Assembly (NCBI RefSeq): GCF_000208745.1
Contig: NC_030851.1
Coordinates: forward strand, 5,742,524-5,806,523
Length of the DNA stretch: 64,000 bases
Direction: 5' to 3'
Source: Theobroma cacao
Lineage: Eukaryota; Streptophyta; Magnoliopsida; Malvales; Malvaceae
Shown here: one piece after another, positions 26,295 through 38,100 of the stretch
How positions within the stretch are numbered: position 1 is the first letter of the stretch
How the letters are laid out: every line of letters begins with the position of its first letter
Made by a program: the position numbers and the translations under genes
The notes under the pieces: generated by a model
Seen by the model: the letters and a program-made list of their open reading frames with translations, nothing else
What the model was told of the DNA's origin: nothing
Database searches by the model: none

Positions 26295-29200
26295 AACTGA
26301 TCCCATTTGACTACTCACCCTAAATGCTAACAATTACACCCAAGCTCATGTTTTTCCAATGGGTGGAGGCGGCACTGGACAAAATAAGAGCGGATTGAAT
26401 ATGGCTAGGTTTGGCTTCACATTTAGCAGTTTTGGAACCAGTTGTTGTCTTCTATGGTCACGCATGTATTTTTGCATCTGAAGATTAGAGGAAGTGGCGT
26501 TCCCTTTCAACTGATTTCTGTATACAAAACTCTCTTATGGGTTTTTTTCTTCTTCTTTATTTTTTTTATAAATCCTTTTTAGGTAAAAGAAAGCAATGTA
26601 TATGTAAATATGTAAGTTCATCTGATAACCCAATTACCATGTATTTCTTGGCCTACTTTGATTAATCATCTAAGTATGATCTTGTTGATGCTTGTTCAAT
26701 CCATTTCCATTTTCTCCAAATTCATTGATGTTGTGCGGGTGTAACCAAGAATCAGTGGAACCCTGCTTCTTTGTCCGAGTTTTTCTAACTAGGGTGAGAT
26801 GGCTGCTAAGGTTTCTGTATCTGAGATGGATGAAGATGAGCAACATACATGGCTCAGAATTAAACACATGATTCGTGAACACGAGGAAGAGTCACGAGGG
26901 ACCTCAAGGGGGGCAGGAAAAATTCTCTCCTATCCATGATTGTTACACAATGTCCCCAACATACATGGGAGTTTAGAGGGACAAATTATGTTTCAATTGC
27001 AAATTTGCGATGGTTAGTGTTTTAGTGAAAGTGGTATTGGTTTTCCTCTACCTATAAGCACTCATAGTCATCCTTTTCCAGTTTCTGGTCATCCATTTTT
27101 GAGAAAATTACTTCTTCAAACGATAAACCATAGTACTCTAGTACCATATCAAATTATAAGGTAGCAGTACTTCATTGAAAAGTCAAAATTTTTTTTATTG
27201 GATTTATTTGTTCTAGTAATTTAATTAGTTTTCTCGAAGATAATAAGAAAACTCCGAAGAGAAAAAATAGGATAGACAAGACATCAAATCCATAAGTACT
27301 TTGACCAGACCAAACACCAAAGTAGTCAGCGACAACTCACGTTTTACTTCGGGCGCATGGGGAGCTCAAAACCCCTGAGCCCACAACTAACATGCGCTGC
27401 CGGCTTCTCCTTTGACCCTTCCGCCTACCTCTCTACTCTCCTCAGCGCTCTGCCCATTAAACATTTCTTTCAAAGTATTTTCGTCACGTGGTACAAGTTA
27501 AGGCAGGCTTTCCCTTCCTTTCCTTTCCTTTCTTTTTCTTTTTCTTTTTTCTTCTTTTTTCTCAAGCCAAAAGAAAAAATTTTATTGATTCTTTGTTCAA
27601 CGAAGCAAGAAATGTAGAAAAGCAGGGCATTAATTACTTTGTCTTTGTTCCCAGCTACCCTTTATTCTTTGAGGATTCTAAAACTCTTTTGAGTTGCTTA
27701 ATTACGTGGGATTGGTGTTAACTGTTACGTAACTAGTAACTCAAGTCTCTCACTCTTGCTCATTCACCATGATAGTAAGCACTTAATATTGTAATATAGA
27801 AGATGAAGCACGGTATTTGTCTCCAGAACGTAGGCAATGTTCATCAAATGTTGCGGAAGGAATTAGGAAACCAACAAAAATGAAGAATGAGCATTAAATG
27901 GAAATAAGTTACAAATATAAATAATCATTGTTTATGGAAGAGTATTTATGAAAACCTTATAAAAGACACCTGTTTCCTGGAACTTTGATGGAAGTAAGAC
28001 AAAATCCGTAGAGTTTTCCCAATTTGATTAGCAAAGCAAATAAAATGAAGGCAAGTGGAGAAGGAGAGACTCGAGCATGACCAGCGTGACCATCGAAACA
28101 ATCGATTGTTCCATGCTTTGATCATTGGCCTACATTTATAATTCTAAGGAAAACAAAAGTAAAAGGACATACAAACTCATTATCTAAAAGAGAAGGACCA
28201 TGCCAAATTTCTTTGTTTTTTTAATTTAGTTTAACAAAGTTGTTACTTGTTAGTTAACATATATTATGCATGATTTGTGTACTCTTAAGAGTCTTAAGAG
28301 ATTGCAAAGCTGAATTATCTATTTATGTATTGGGGCCGGGCCATTCCAGTAAAAAAGATAACGACGGGCGTAGAGATGGAAATGAAAAGGTTCCGGGGAC
28401 CACTATTTGTGGATGGTGGCGGTGATGCAGGGGAAACAGCGAAAATCAATGTGCAAAGTGCATTGGAATGGACCACATCAGCTCCCAATTCCCAACCCGA
28501 AAAATTGAGAAGAAAAGCAGGGGTTTCCACAAGCCTAAAAGTGACTATTGGTTTCACAGAGAGGCCAGAGAGAGAGAGAGAGAGAGAGAGGACGGNAGAG
28601 AGCGAGAGAGAGAGAGAGAGAGAGAGAGAGGGCCAAAGCAAAGACGAAAATCCATGACAATGGCCGACGGTGCTTCCCACCACCAACTTAAACCTCATCT
28701 GTCATTTCTTTCTCTTCCACAGTTCCATTTGATATTGACATGCTCTGAACAGATAGACAGAGTTTGTTTCTTCTAAAATAATTCTTTGATGGATTTCTTT
28801 TTGGCCAACTTTTCTTTTGGCCTGAGTCACTCAAAATAGGGGTGTTAATGACTCTTTAAAGTACCCAAAAGCCAGTTCCACATGTAAGTGCACCATTGCA
28901 ATGTTTGGTTACTTCTGTTCACATTTCACGCTGCAAACTTGCGACTTGCATTTCATCAACTGACAAAAAAAAAAGAAGAAACATTTTGCCATCAGAAATT
29001 TCTTTTTTTTTTCCCTCAAACGATAAGATAAGTCGTTGGTGGTGTGGTCACACACCCAAATGCTGCAGTCTTCGAATGCCATTTTTCTCCCCCTGCTCAA
29101 TAAATGTCAGCAGTCACAGTTACAGCAAACTTGAGCTACTTCATGCTTTCAAGCATTGAATGTAGGATTTTATTAAAGATATTCGTATAAATCACAACAA

Positions 29201-29547
29201 TTGCTTACTCATGTAGTCCTGTATGTCCCAATGGGTTTCAATTTCTAATTTTGTGTAACACGCAATGATCGAGCAATATGCTCTCTGTTCTAAAAGAAAT
29301 TGATACTTATTGCACAACATAGTGTCTAAGGTACAGCATAAATGAATTCAAAAGAAAATGGGAATAAAGGCTACTTGTTCTTATTGAATAGTAACTCAAA
29401 AATAAAGAAAGTTTCTCTATAAGGGAAATTCGAAAATTGTTCAAAACTCATCGAATTTCGCCATTGCCGAATATAGAAGAAAAAGATCATAATCTCTCAT
29501 CTTAATAACACTACACAGAAAAATATTAAGATATTGAAGAAGTCTTA
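26295..29547. other. spacer between QWRF2 and the LBD gene
   Basis: Holds the 3' UTRs of both convergent genes. ORFs near 27357-27720 and 28315-28698 are low-complexity or unrecognised and are not called as genes. A (GA)n microsatellite with an ambiguous base lies at 28567-28631. Confidence 0.5.
28567..28631 (+). repeat. (GA)n microsatellite with ambiguous base
   Basis: Two GA runs are separated by 'gacggnagagagc'. The N at 28596 shows that the assembly was uncertain here, so repeat length should not be trusted. Confidence 0.95.
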
Positions 29548-30290
29548 TCAGATGAACAGTCTCAAAAGCTTTCTTGCATCTCCCTTGGAACTACTGCCAT
29601 CTCCAGCATCAGACCGGCTTCCCAACGTCGTCATTTCGGACTCCTCAGACGGCGTAGCTTCTCTCCTCCTCTTCCCAGCTCTGTCATCACCGATCATCAA
29701 GCAGAGATCAAGATCGTTTGCTTCACATTTAACCACGTCGCCAAACCCCTTCCTTTTCACAAAATCTTCCTCTCTTGTCCGAAAACACTGCATACCTGTA
29801 CCACCGACAGTTTCTGAAACATCCTCAAAGTCTGACCCTGAAACCCCGCCGCTAAATTCGGGCAGCGGCTGCAACGTTCCGCCTCGAAGCACCGTCTGCA
29901 CCGCCGACTGGCAGACGTTCCAGTTCCCTGTCCACAGCAACCCCACGGCTCCACTCACGGGGTTCACAGCGCGTCCCACTGCTTCAAACATAAGCGAGTG
30001 AAACAAAGCTGTAAACCCATACATATCCAATCAGAAACAATATATACATAAAAAGAACGAACAGAACAGAGAAAGAGCCAATGACTTTATTAGAAAATAG
30101 AATTACCAGGCCTTTGGGGTTTGGACACGGAGGAAAGGAAGGACATAAGACCGGCGCGGCCAAAGAACTTAGCGACGAAAACGGTGGCGTGTGCTTGGGC
30201 TTGAGGGTTGTCTATACATTGCAAGCTTTGTCTAAGCATGCAATTTTCACTGCACCCTTTTCGAAGAACTCTACAGCCATTGCAACTCAT
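29548..30290 (-). CDS. LOB-domain transcription factor, class II (LBD37/38/39 type)
   Basis: Two exons, 30290-30107 and 30008-29548, give 214 aa. The LOB domain fills residues 1-105: the zinc-type CX2CX6CX3C block ([17 protein letters not shown]), then [18 protein letters not shown], and [21 protein letters not shown]. The leucine-zipper-like helix of class I LBDs is absent, and the intron position after QRP fits class II. An LxLxL EAR-like motif (LDLCL) lies at residues 161-165. In Arabidopsis LBD37, 38 and 39 repress anthocyanin synthesis and nitrate-responsive genes, and this is the closest branch by sequence and by its NPY neighbour. The usual RPCLQWI after the fourth Cys reads RQSLQCI here, a non-conservative change. 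Function in this species is inferred only. Confidence 0.92.
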
Positions 30291-30406
30291 TGTTTCAGCA
30301 CATGAAAATGAGAAAAAAGAAGGAGAAGAAATTGGGTTTCTTGCGTCAAGAGGATTCGTGGGAAGGGAATGATTGAAGCTGAGAAAAATGAGCAAGGCAA
30401 ACAGAC

Positions 30407-30415
30407 ATATATATA
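30407..30415 (-). promoter_or_regulatory. TATA box of the LBD gene
   Basis: TATATATAT on the minus strand, about 120 bases upstream of the ATG. It predicts a 5' leader of roughly 90 bases. Confidence 0.55.
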
Positions 30416-32879
30416 GGGGGAGAGAAAGAGAGTGCATGTGGAGAGAAGCGGGTGAGAATTGATCATTTGACGTGGGTTTGGGTAACCATGGTTTTGTTTT
30501 TTAACCTTTTTAGAGTTAAACTGTGGTCAAGGGAAATTTGATAAAAATTATTCTTCGCGGGGATATTTGGGGTTCCAAAGAAATGGGTGAGAAGCGGCTC
30601 CGGGTCTCCGCGGATGGGAAAATTGGAGAGGAACCAGGCAGGCATAGCCGTTGGATTCTGTTTGGTGGGTGTCTATGACCGTAGATTCTTGCCTCGTCTT
30701 CTTTCACTAGTCATGGATTATCCGCTTATCAGATAAGACTGAAGTTAGCGCGTTAAAGGTCAAGACCGCTTCCAAATTAAGAGAGATTGCAATGACATAC
30801 AAGTCATTAACTAATTCCTATTAGATTTCGGCTTAAAAGATTAATGCCTTAGTTGGCTCATCTAATGTTTGATTTGGAAGTATATTTGAAGCTTTGTTTA
30901 TGAAAGGGGTTACTCACTAGTGCAGCTGGCACTCACCATTACCATTTTGTTATTGGACACTAGTGGGTAGAAACGGGTAAAATATTAAAATGGAACAACA
31001 ATATTTAAAATCCGTTTAGGTGTCAACTTGACATTGTTAATTAAAGATGATACAATACCCTAAACTTCATTTCAACGTAATACGAAATGTTTAAGAAGCA
31101 AATACGAGCTGTATTAGTTAATTATAATATAGTAAATATTATGACAAAGGTTAAAGAAGTTAGAATCAAGTGGCTGTACTTACAAAGTGCGGAAACTAGG
31201 GAGAAAATTGGGTGATGTGAGGGGGGGGGACGAGGATGACGATGTAGATATGAAGCCGATACATAGAAGTTTTAGTCGCGCCTCAAGAAGATGGCATCTT
31301 TATCCGATACTTGGGGCCACAACATTGCATCCAAATTAAAAAAGAAAAAGCATAAATTGTCTAGTGAATGTTACAAGCAACAAAATCAAAGTTTATTCTT
31401 TTGTTTTTGGGTGGAGAATGGGATTCCGATCCATGATTTGGTTTCAACTTTTCCTTGGCTTCATGCATGGCAGATGAGGTGAAAAAACGAAAGCTTAAAA
31501 GGTGCTGAAAGTGGTCAGCCAGTAAGTTGGGGTTGGCCGCATTTGAAAGCACAAATCCCCTCGGGTCGTGAGAGAGCGACGTTATCTCTTGGTGCTTTCC
31601 TTGGCAGCACACAAAACCACTTTTGAGTGCCCCTTCCGGGAAAGAGAAGGACAAATGCGGTTTGGGAAGTGGAGTGGGCAACAATTCTAATAGGTCAGTT
31701 TTGGCTCCAGCCTCTGTGAATCAGAATTTATTCAGATTTTTCCTTGATTTGCTTATTGTCCTTTGAGTTGGTTTAGTTACATGCAATAGAGAAAAAGCTC
31801 ATTTTTTTTCTTCTCTCTTTTAAATTCAATTTGTTCACAGCCTTACCATGATACAAGTATAGGGTTGGTCAAGGCAAGAATGTTGGGATAGCTATATATG
31901 GGGTATGTATAATATTCCAGCCATGGAGCCAAAAGGAAATTCCCCATTGATTCTGTCTTAAAGATGGGTGATATTCTAATTAACTTCAGTTAAATATATA
32001 AAGGTAATAGAGGGAAAAAAATTCTCATAAGCTAACAACCAATCCTTCGTAATAAACGCTGCTGAGAAAAGATATACTAGTTGGTTTTATGTCTTTATGC
32101 CTGTGGAGTTTATCTCAGATAACTCTTAACTTAGGGGAGCTTATCGAATACCTTTGTGATAAACGGTGCATGAGATGGTACAAGCCTATCACTGCTTGAA
32201 GTTGACAGCTAGTTTAGAAAAAAAGCAACATTGTAACCTTTGGCTAAACTTATCCCCGCGTCCCATTTAAATAAGGTTTCTTCATGTTTTTTATCCTTGA
32301 TTTTGTTGATAATGGCTGGAAAATCATGTCTCCATAATTGTCTAATATGCGGAGAACAGGTCGTGGAAGAAGATAACACACCTAATGACGATAATCTCCA
32401 AGCTTGATTGTTGGTTAGCTTAGATTTTAGAAGGTTAACTTTGTTTGCTTTCGCAGGGTTCTGATAGGGTTGTGACCTTGTCCAACTGGGTGCCATGCCT
32501 TCGATTATCAAGGCTACTAAAATGTAGCAGGGATTGTACTCAAGCTTGGTTCTTCTCAGTGAGAACATCAGGCTCATTTGTTTTTCTACAAACAAGGTGG
32601 AAAGGCATCTTGTACGTTAGTAACATCACATAATTGAACATTAGATTGATATATTCTGGTGCATTTTCCATGAACTTTTACACAACCTCGTAGAATGACA
32701 GCTTTCAAATTTCAAAGAAACCAAGGAGTGAATCACTTTGCTTTTCCCTGTTTTATCAAGGATGAACAACCTGATTTACCGCACTCATATCTCTGTAATT
32801 GTTCATGTGGTTTGAAGTCACAAATAACCTTACCGCACTAACTATGTTTTTGGTTGTCGGCAATTCAATTAGTACAGTT
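30416..32879. other. LBD upstream region, no gene supported
   Basis: About 2.5 kb upstream of the LBD gene. Several 60-130 codon ORFs (for example 32209-32595 minus) match no family I recognise. A G9 run lies near 31221. An inverted word pair, 'ccgcatttg' near 31535 and 'caaatgcgg' near 31653, could form a weak hairpin. Confidence 0.45.
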
Positions 32880-33220
32880 TGTTGATCTTTTGAGAATATT
32901 TATAAGAGAGAATTTCATAAAAGAGATAAATTGAAAACAAGGAATGATTGATTATTTCACTGCTGCAGTAAGTGTATTTATACACAAATATTGAGAGGAT
33001 AAGAGCAAGAAACAGTTACTCTAAAAATAGGGGATCAAAGACAGCACAACTTATAACTGCTGTCTTTTAACGGCTCACAACATGTGGCCTTTATTTCTAA
33101 AAAAAAACTGCTTAACTGCTTAAGGATAAAATTCTAAGTCATGTGTTTTGACATATGGACATCCTTATCTTTGAAGTGTTGATGTCATGCTCTGCAACCG
33201 AGACTTTAAATTCCATTACA
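32880..33220 (-). repeat. copia 3' LTR (left copy)
   Basis: 341 bases, TG...CA ends, nearly identical to 34239-34582. The stop codon of the RNase H frame falls within its first bases (minus-strand reading). Confidence 0.9.
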
Positions 33221-33736
33221 CCTTGAAGTCGACGTTGCCCATTCCCAGTTTGCTTCTAAGCAACTCAAATTTTTCTCTGCATAATCCCTTAGTAAAAATA
33301 TCTGCTATTTGATCATCAGTACCACAGTAATTTACAACAACTTCATTGTTCGTCACAGCTTCTCGTATTACATGAAACTTTATCCTGATGTGTTTGGTTC
33401 TACTGTGATTAATTGGATTTTTAGCCAGAGCAATAGCAGACTGATTGTCTAACCAGAGAACAGTTGGATTTATTTGTTCAAACTTCAAATCCAAAAGTAC
33501 CTTTCTAAGCCACAGAGCTTGATTTGTTGCAGACGCAGCAACCACATACTCTGCTTCAGCAGAGGATTGAGCAACAATGTCTTGTTTCTTTGAGTTCCAA
33601 CTGAACATAGCACTTCCAAAAGAAAAACAGTATCCACTAGTGCTTTTTGAATCATCATAACTCCCAGCCCAATCACTATCACTATACCCTTCCAATTCTT
33701 TATTTTCAACTTGTCCATACAAAAGACCATAATTTA
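33216..33736 (-). pseudogene. copia RNase H fragment (3' end of pol)
   Basis: An open frame of about 170 codons with typical copia RNase H words: GYSDSDWAGS, STSGYCF, SAEAEYVA-like, and a C-terminal DQIADIFTKGL. It lacks the protease, integrase and most of the reverse transcriptase, so it is a remnant even though the frame is intact. Its upstream end runs into an inverted duplication of itself. Confidence 0.9.
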
Positions 33737-33903
33737 TAGTCTGCTTTCTCGATTTATGCAATCACCTACAAAAACTCATTTAACTACTGCAAAACGAGTT
33801 TTGAAGTATGTGAAAGGGACTCTAAATTATGGTCTTTTGTATGGACAAGTTGAAAATAAAGAATTGGAAGGGTATAGTGATAGTGATTGGGCTGGGAGTT
33901 ATG
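33656..33903. repeat. 81-bp inverted repeat (fold-back) inside the copia element
   Basis: Arm 33656-33736 is the reverse complement of arm 33823-33903, apparently without mismatch, around an 86-base loop. Both arms code the same RNase H start (LLYGQVENKELEGYSDSDW). The plus-strand segment also includes, in the loop, the end of the copia reverse transcriptase (RFMQSPTKTHLTTAKRVLKY). Confidence 0.85.
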
Positions 33904-34121
33904 CAAGACAAAGCTTTAAACCGTTTTGCTACTTCTTCATTGTATTGCTTCATTTGAGCAATTGTTGGGTTGGCTTGTCGGGCAGGAAGATCACCTCCTA
34001 GTTCCACAACTTCCCACAGGTCGAAGGCCTTTAGATATGCCTTCATTTTTATAGCCCACATGGGATAATTGTTGCCATTTAAAACTGGAGGAGCAGCAAT
34101 GCTGTAATTGGAGGAAGCCAT
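33904..34121 (-). pseudogene. copia gag N-terminal fragment
   Basis: The minus-strand frame begins with Met at 34121, about 105 bases inside the primer site, and carries the copia gag start (PPVLNGNNYPMWAIKMKAYL, LWEVVE). It is intact for about 70 codons, to KRFKALSCI, then breaks into the inverted reverse-transcriptase segment at about 33904. Confidence 0.88.
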
Positions 34122-34238
34122 TTATTTTTGAAGTCTGACAGAAAGAACAGATAAAGAAAAAAAAATTTGTAAAAGATAAATGTTTTGAAACAATTTTGCC
34201 AAGGTCCCTTAAGATCACTCAAAAACGCTCTGATACCA

Positions 34239-34582
34239 TGTTGATCTTTTGAGAATATTTATAAGAGAGAATTTCATAAAAGAGATAAATTGAAAACAAG
34301 GATCTGATTGATGTTTTTCACTACTGCATTAAGTGTATTTATACACAAATATTGAGAGGATAAGAGCAAGAAACAGTTACTCTAAAAATAGGGGATCAAA
34401 GACAGCACAACTTATAACTGCTGTCTTTTAACGGCTCACAACATGTGGCCTTTATTTCTAAAAAAAAAACTGCTTAACTGCTTAAGGATAAAATTCTAAG
34501 TCATGTGTTTTGACATATGGACATCCTTATCTTTGAAGTGTTGATGTCATGCTCTGCAACCGAGACTTTAAATTCCATTACA
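34239..34582 (-). repeat. copia 5' LTR (right copy)
   Basis: 344 bases, TG...CA ends, direct repeat of the left LTR and adjacent to the primer binding site. Confidence 0.9.
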
Positions 34583-35148
34583 GTTCCTGGCCACTGAAGT
34601 AAAGCGTGAAGTAAAGCGTGATCATTGATTACTAATTAGAGAGATGGAAAGGATAAAGGACACTACCTAATTTTCATTGCCTTGAAAAAACTAGTAAACC
34701 ATGGAAGGAAAAAAAAACTGTCAAATCTGTACTGTGTTCATTACTGCTTTGTTTACCTGATTTAAACATGGGAAGTTGTTTGCATAATGAGCCTTGTTTT
34801 TTTTTAACTTCATTGAGCACTTTGTGAGCTGTGATACATTACATAGCAAATGGCCCTCAACAATGAGAAGACAAGACATCAATCAAATAAATGAGTAGCA
34901 TTGGCTGCCTCTTTACGTGTCTTCTGTAAAGCGGCCCTCAAGTTCATTATGCTTCCAGTAAACTTTTTTTTTTTCCACGGCACTGTAAAGTTTCTGCAAA
35001 ATAAACTCTAAGTTTCTGCCAGACTATATATGCTTCATTTTGCTAAATTAACATAAACTAGTTTTTCGAATTTACTAATGTCATTAAGAGAGGTAAAGCC
35101 CAAAAAACCCACCATAAAGATAGCTACTATATTTTCCCCTCATTTCTA
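34583..35148. other. spacer, NPY-gene 3' flank
   Basis: Contains the downstream region of the NPH3/NPY gene. Starts with a small direct duplication of 'gaagtaaagcgtg' near 34597-34620. No gene seen. Confidence 0.5.
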
Positions 35149-38100
35149 CTAAGAAACTGAATGCCTCCTATTTCTGGATGGTGTAGACTTAGCTTCTTCC
35201 GGATTGGCAGAACCAAGACTCTCTGATGAATCCGAACCACTATTCTCACCTTGGGCTCCTTTGCTTGACCAGATCTTTGTAAATATCCTCTTGGACTTCA
35301 GTAAACCTTTCATTTTACTAATGGCAGCCTTGTCGACACTATTTCTACTGTCAACACCATTTCTCTCACTCCCTCCCACCCCATTGCTCAACCTCAAGGC
35401 AGCCAGTTCCCCTTTCAGGGCCTTGAGCTCCTCGGCTGTGGCCACTGCATCCCAATCTTCCTCTGGGTTGGTTGCTGCTGACCTTGAGCTCCCATGAGAT
35501 CCACTATTCAGATCCTTCAGGCCTTTAGGTAAGTCAGGTGTGCTACTGCCCGATGAAGCAGCAGCCCTGACCTGCTCGAAAAAGAGAACCTGCACAACTA
35601 CACGCAATGGGAGCCGCTCATTTTGCACAGCATGCATACACGCATCAACTGATAGTTTCTTGCAGTCCATTAACTTGCATATCCTTTTTCTCTCACTCTT
35701 GCTGATCCCGGGGTGCTCCTGCATTGAAGCACAATAGAGTTGAAGTTATATATAAGCAAAGTCAGAATTCTACAGAACAGGTTTGCCCTTATAACAATAA
35801 CAGTTGCAGACAGAGACTATGTCAGAAGGTTTATTCAATTGGTAGTTATGGTCTAGGAGAGAGGGTGATGGCATCGCTTCTTCATTTAAATTGAATTTTA
35901 GCAAAATCTTCCAAAGCCAAAATTTGTAGGTATTAAACTGCAACAAAGAACGGCTTTAGATAAACCTCATTTATGTTCCAATATAATGTAAATGCCAATT
36001 TGGTGTGAATTAAACAATATGGACTTTGTCAAGATCCTCACCTTAAGATACATGTCAATGGCTCGGTAAAGCCCATCATGCGCAGGCCGAGAGATGCAAG
36101 ACACCATTTCAGCAAGGTTAACAAACTTTGACAAGGGTAAGTTGGGATCCTTCGCAATTTCAGCAAGGTATGCATCTATCAATTTTGCCACCATCAGCTT
36201 CGAAGCATCTGTTAAAATTCCCGGTCTTTGTATTTCTTGAACCTCATTTTCGTCTGACTCAATTTCAGCATTCTGATCTTGCATCAGAAACTCTTTCACT
36301 ATTTTCTGTACTGTATCAACGTCATACAATGCATCTTCCCCTTCTGGTGCTCGTATCAAAAGATCATTTACAGAAGCCTCCTCCAGTTGCTGTCCTATAC
36401 TCCTCACCAGCTGTTCCCTAGCGGTTTCTCCTGAGTCAACAATGATAGCTGCTTTCAACAGCTTCAGCAAGAAACTGCAAGATACACTACCTTTCTCTGC
36501 AGGCAACAACCAGACAATTGTATCAACTGTTGATCGATACTTTACAACATCCCCAGAATGGATCACACCCTTACTGAAACCTGGCAACCTTCTGTAAGAA
36601 TAAGCTTTCAAAGCTTCCCCAATCACTTCATGGGACAGTATTCCTTTGGTTTTAATATTCATTATAGCACGCTTATATAGATCAATTTCAAGTTCACACA
36701 AATCCTCAACCCACCAGTCCTTTGGCACTGGTCGACTTCTGACACCATTATAGTTTGGATCATTCCCATTTTCCTCTGGAAGCTTCCTCCGGTTATAAGT
36801 GTAGGACCAATCAACATTGGAAACATCGACACAAGCCTTAATAGCTACAGCATCAATGCAAAGACTTACCACCTTCAATTCCTCAGATAATGGTAGCATA
36901 GATTTTGTAGTCTGAAGAACAATGATTGAATCTTTCCAGCTGCGGAAGATGCTGGAGTTGAGGAAGACATCGACCTTGTAAATTAGGTTCCCTTTTTCAA
37001 TGGTCTCATGCATTCCTAAGTACTCAGCTGCACATCGTGCAGCGACAACATTGTAAGCATTAAGGGTGACGGTCATGCCATAACAAAATTTGGCACACAT
37101 CTCAAAGGCAACTGGACCACCGGGAATGTCTGAAATCTGAACTTCATCACTCTTTTCTTCATTACTGCTTGCAACCAACTTCTGCAAGCAGGCACTTTTT
37201 GACAGAAGAGGAAACTGCATATATGTTCATCCATTAGCTTCACAAACTGAAATGCATTTTTATGATCGTAAATGAGCAGAACTGAGCCAAGGTTGCTCAA
37301 CTTAACTGCTCTTGTTATTCTAATTTGAAAACTAGAGCACAGCTTAGCTCACAAGTCTTAATTAAAGCCAACAACCAAAATTTAGTAGTTTTTACATTTC
37401 GGCAATTATATGAAATTTTAGACCAAGGATCAGTCGAAGGAACAACTTTGAATGGCATGTAAGGCATAATGCAATGCATTCTAACAAGGACATTACACAC
37501 AAAGACAATGCTTGACTGTAGATGAAACTTTTACCTGAACTGGAAGAAAATTCATACCTTGTGCAGATAAAACTTAACATCCCCTACAATGACAGTGATG
37601 TCGGTTGCCAGCTCACTCGCCACATACCTGAACATGGGTATGTAAGCTTAAAACCATTAGAACTTTCAAAAATTCACACATGTTGGACAAGACAAAAATA
37701 AGAAAACTCCTATTATAACTTGTGGTAAGAGATGAAAATTTGAATTTTTTTTTTTTTTTGAAAAGTGAGGAAAATTTGAATTTGTAGGCCATCTCCCTTT
37801 CTTTTTAAGCTATTAACATTTGAAAAGGAAAACTCTTTGAATTGCTCTAAACAATATTCAGCAGTATGCTTTTTGCTAAAAGTATGGTTCCAAAAAGGAA
37901 CTATTTTTAGATTTTATCATATAAAATAGCAAAAAGTCATTTAGCTTTGCACCATATCTGAGACAGTGAGCTATACCAGAAACCAATTCTGGTCCATAGT
38001 ATATTTATCTATTTAACAAGACATGAATTACATTCACATTAATCAGTGAAATGAATACTCGTGATGTCTACATAGCAGTGATGTATGGCATATAAAGTGA

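Larger units (their letters stand above)
32880..34582 (-). mobile_element. rearranged, non-autonomous Ty1/copia LTR retrotransposon
   Basis: Two direct LTRs (32880-33220 and 34239-34582) flank only about 1,018 bases of interior, against about 4 kb in an autonomous copia. The right LTR is the 5' LTR. Next to it, on the minus strand, is the standard initiator-tRNA-Met primer site TGGTATCAGAGC (34238-34227). The interior, read on the minus strand, is a gag start, an inverted piece of reverse transcriptase/RNase H, and then an RNase H 3' end. The LTRs differ at only about ten positions, so the insertion is recent. A clean 5-bp target duplication is not seen: the left flank ends cagtt and the right begins gttcc. 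Confidence 0.9.

Noticed and set aside
26790..26940. Open stretch after QWRF2 (MAAKVSVSEMDEDEQ) as a final exon
   Set aside because: The exon at 26214-26294 gives the family C-terminus [10 protein letters not shown] and a stop, so the later stretch is not part of the protein.
27357..27720. Overlapping frames starting MGSSKPLSPQL, with a long TTC/TTT tract
   Set aside because: Much of the frame is a pyrimidine microsatellite translated as Ser/Phe, and no domain is recognised. A non-coding transcript is possible but unsupported.
28315..28698. Frames on both strands across the GA repeat
   Set aside because: Openness comes from GA/CT repeats, which lack stops. The N at 28596 also makes any frame here unreliable.
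33711..34001. Plus-strand 96-codon open frame in the copia region
   Set aside because: It is a chimaera of the inverted reverse-transcriptase/RNase H piece and antisense gag, not a gene.
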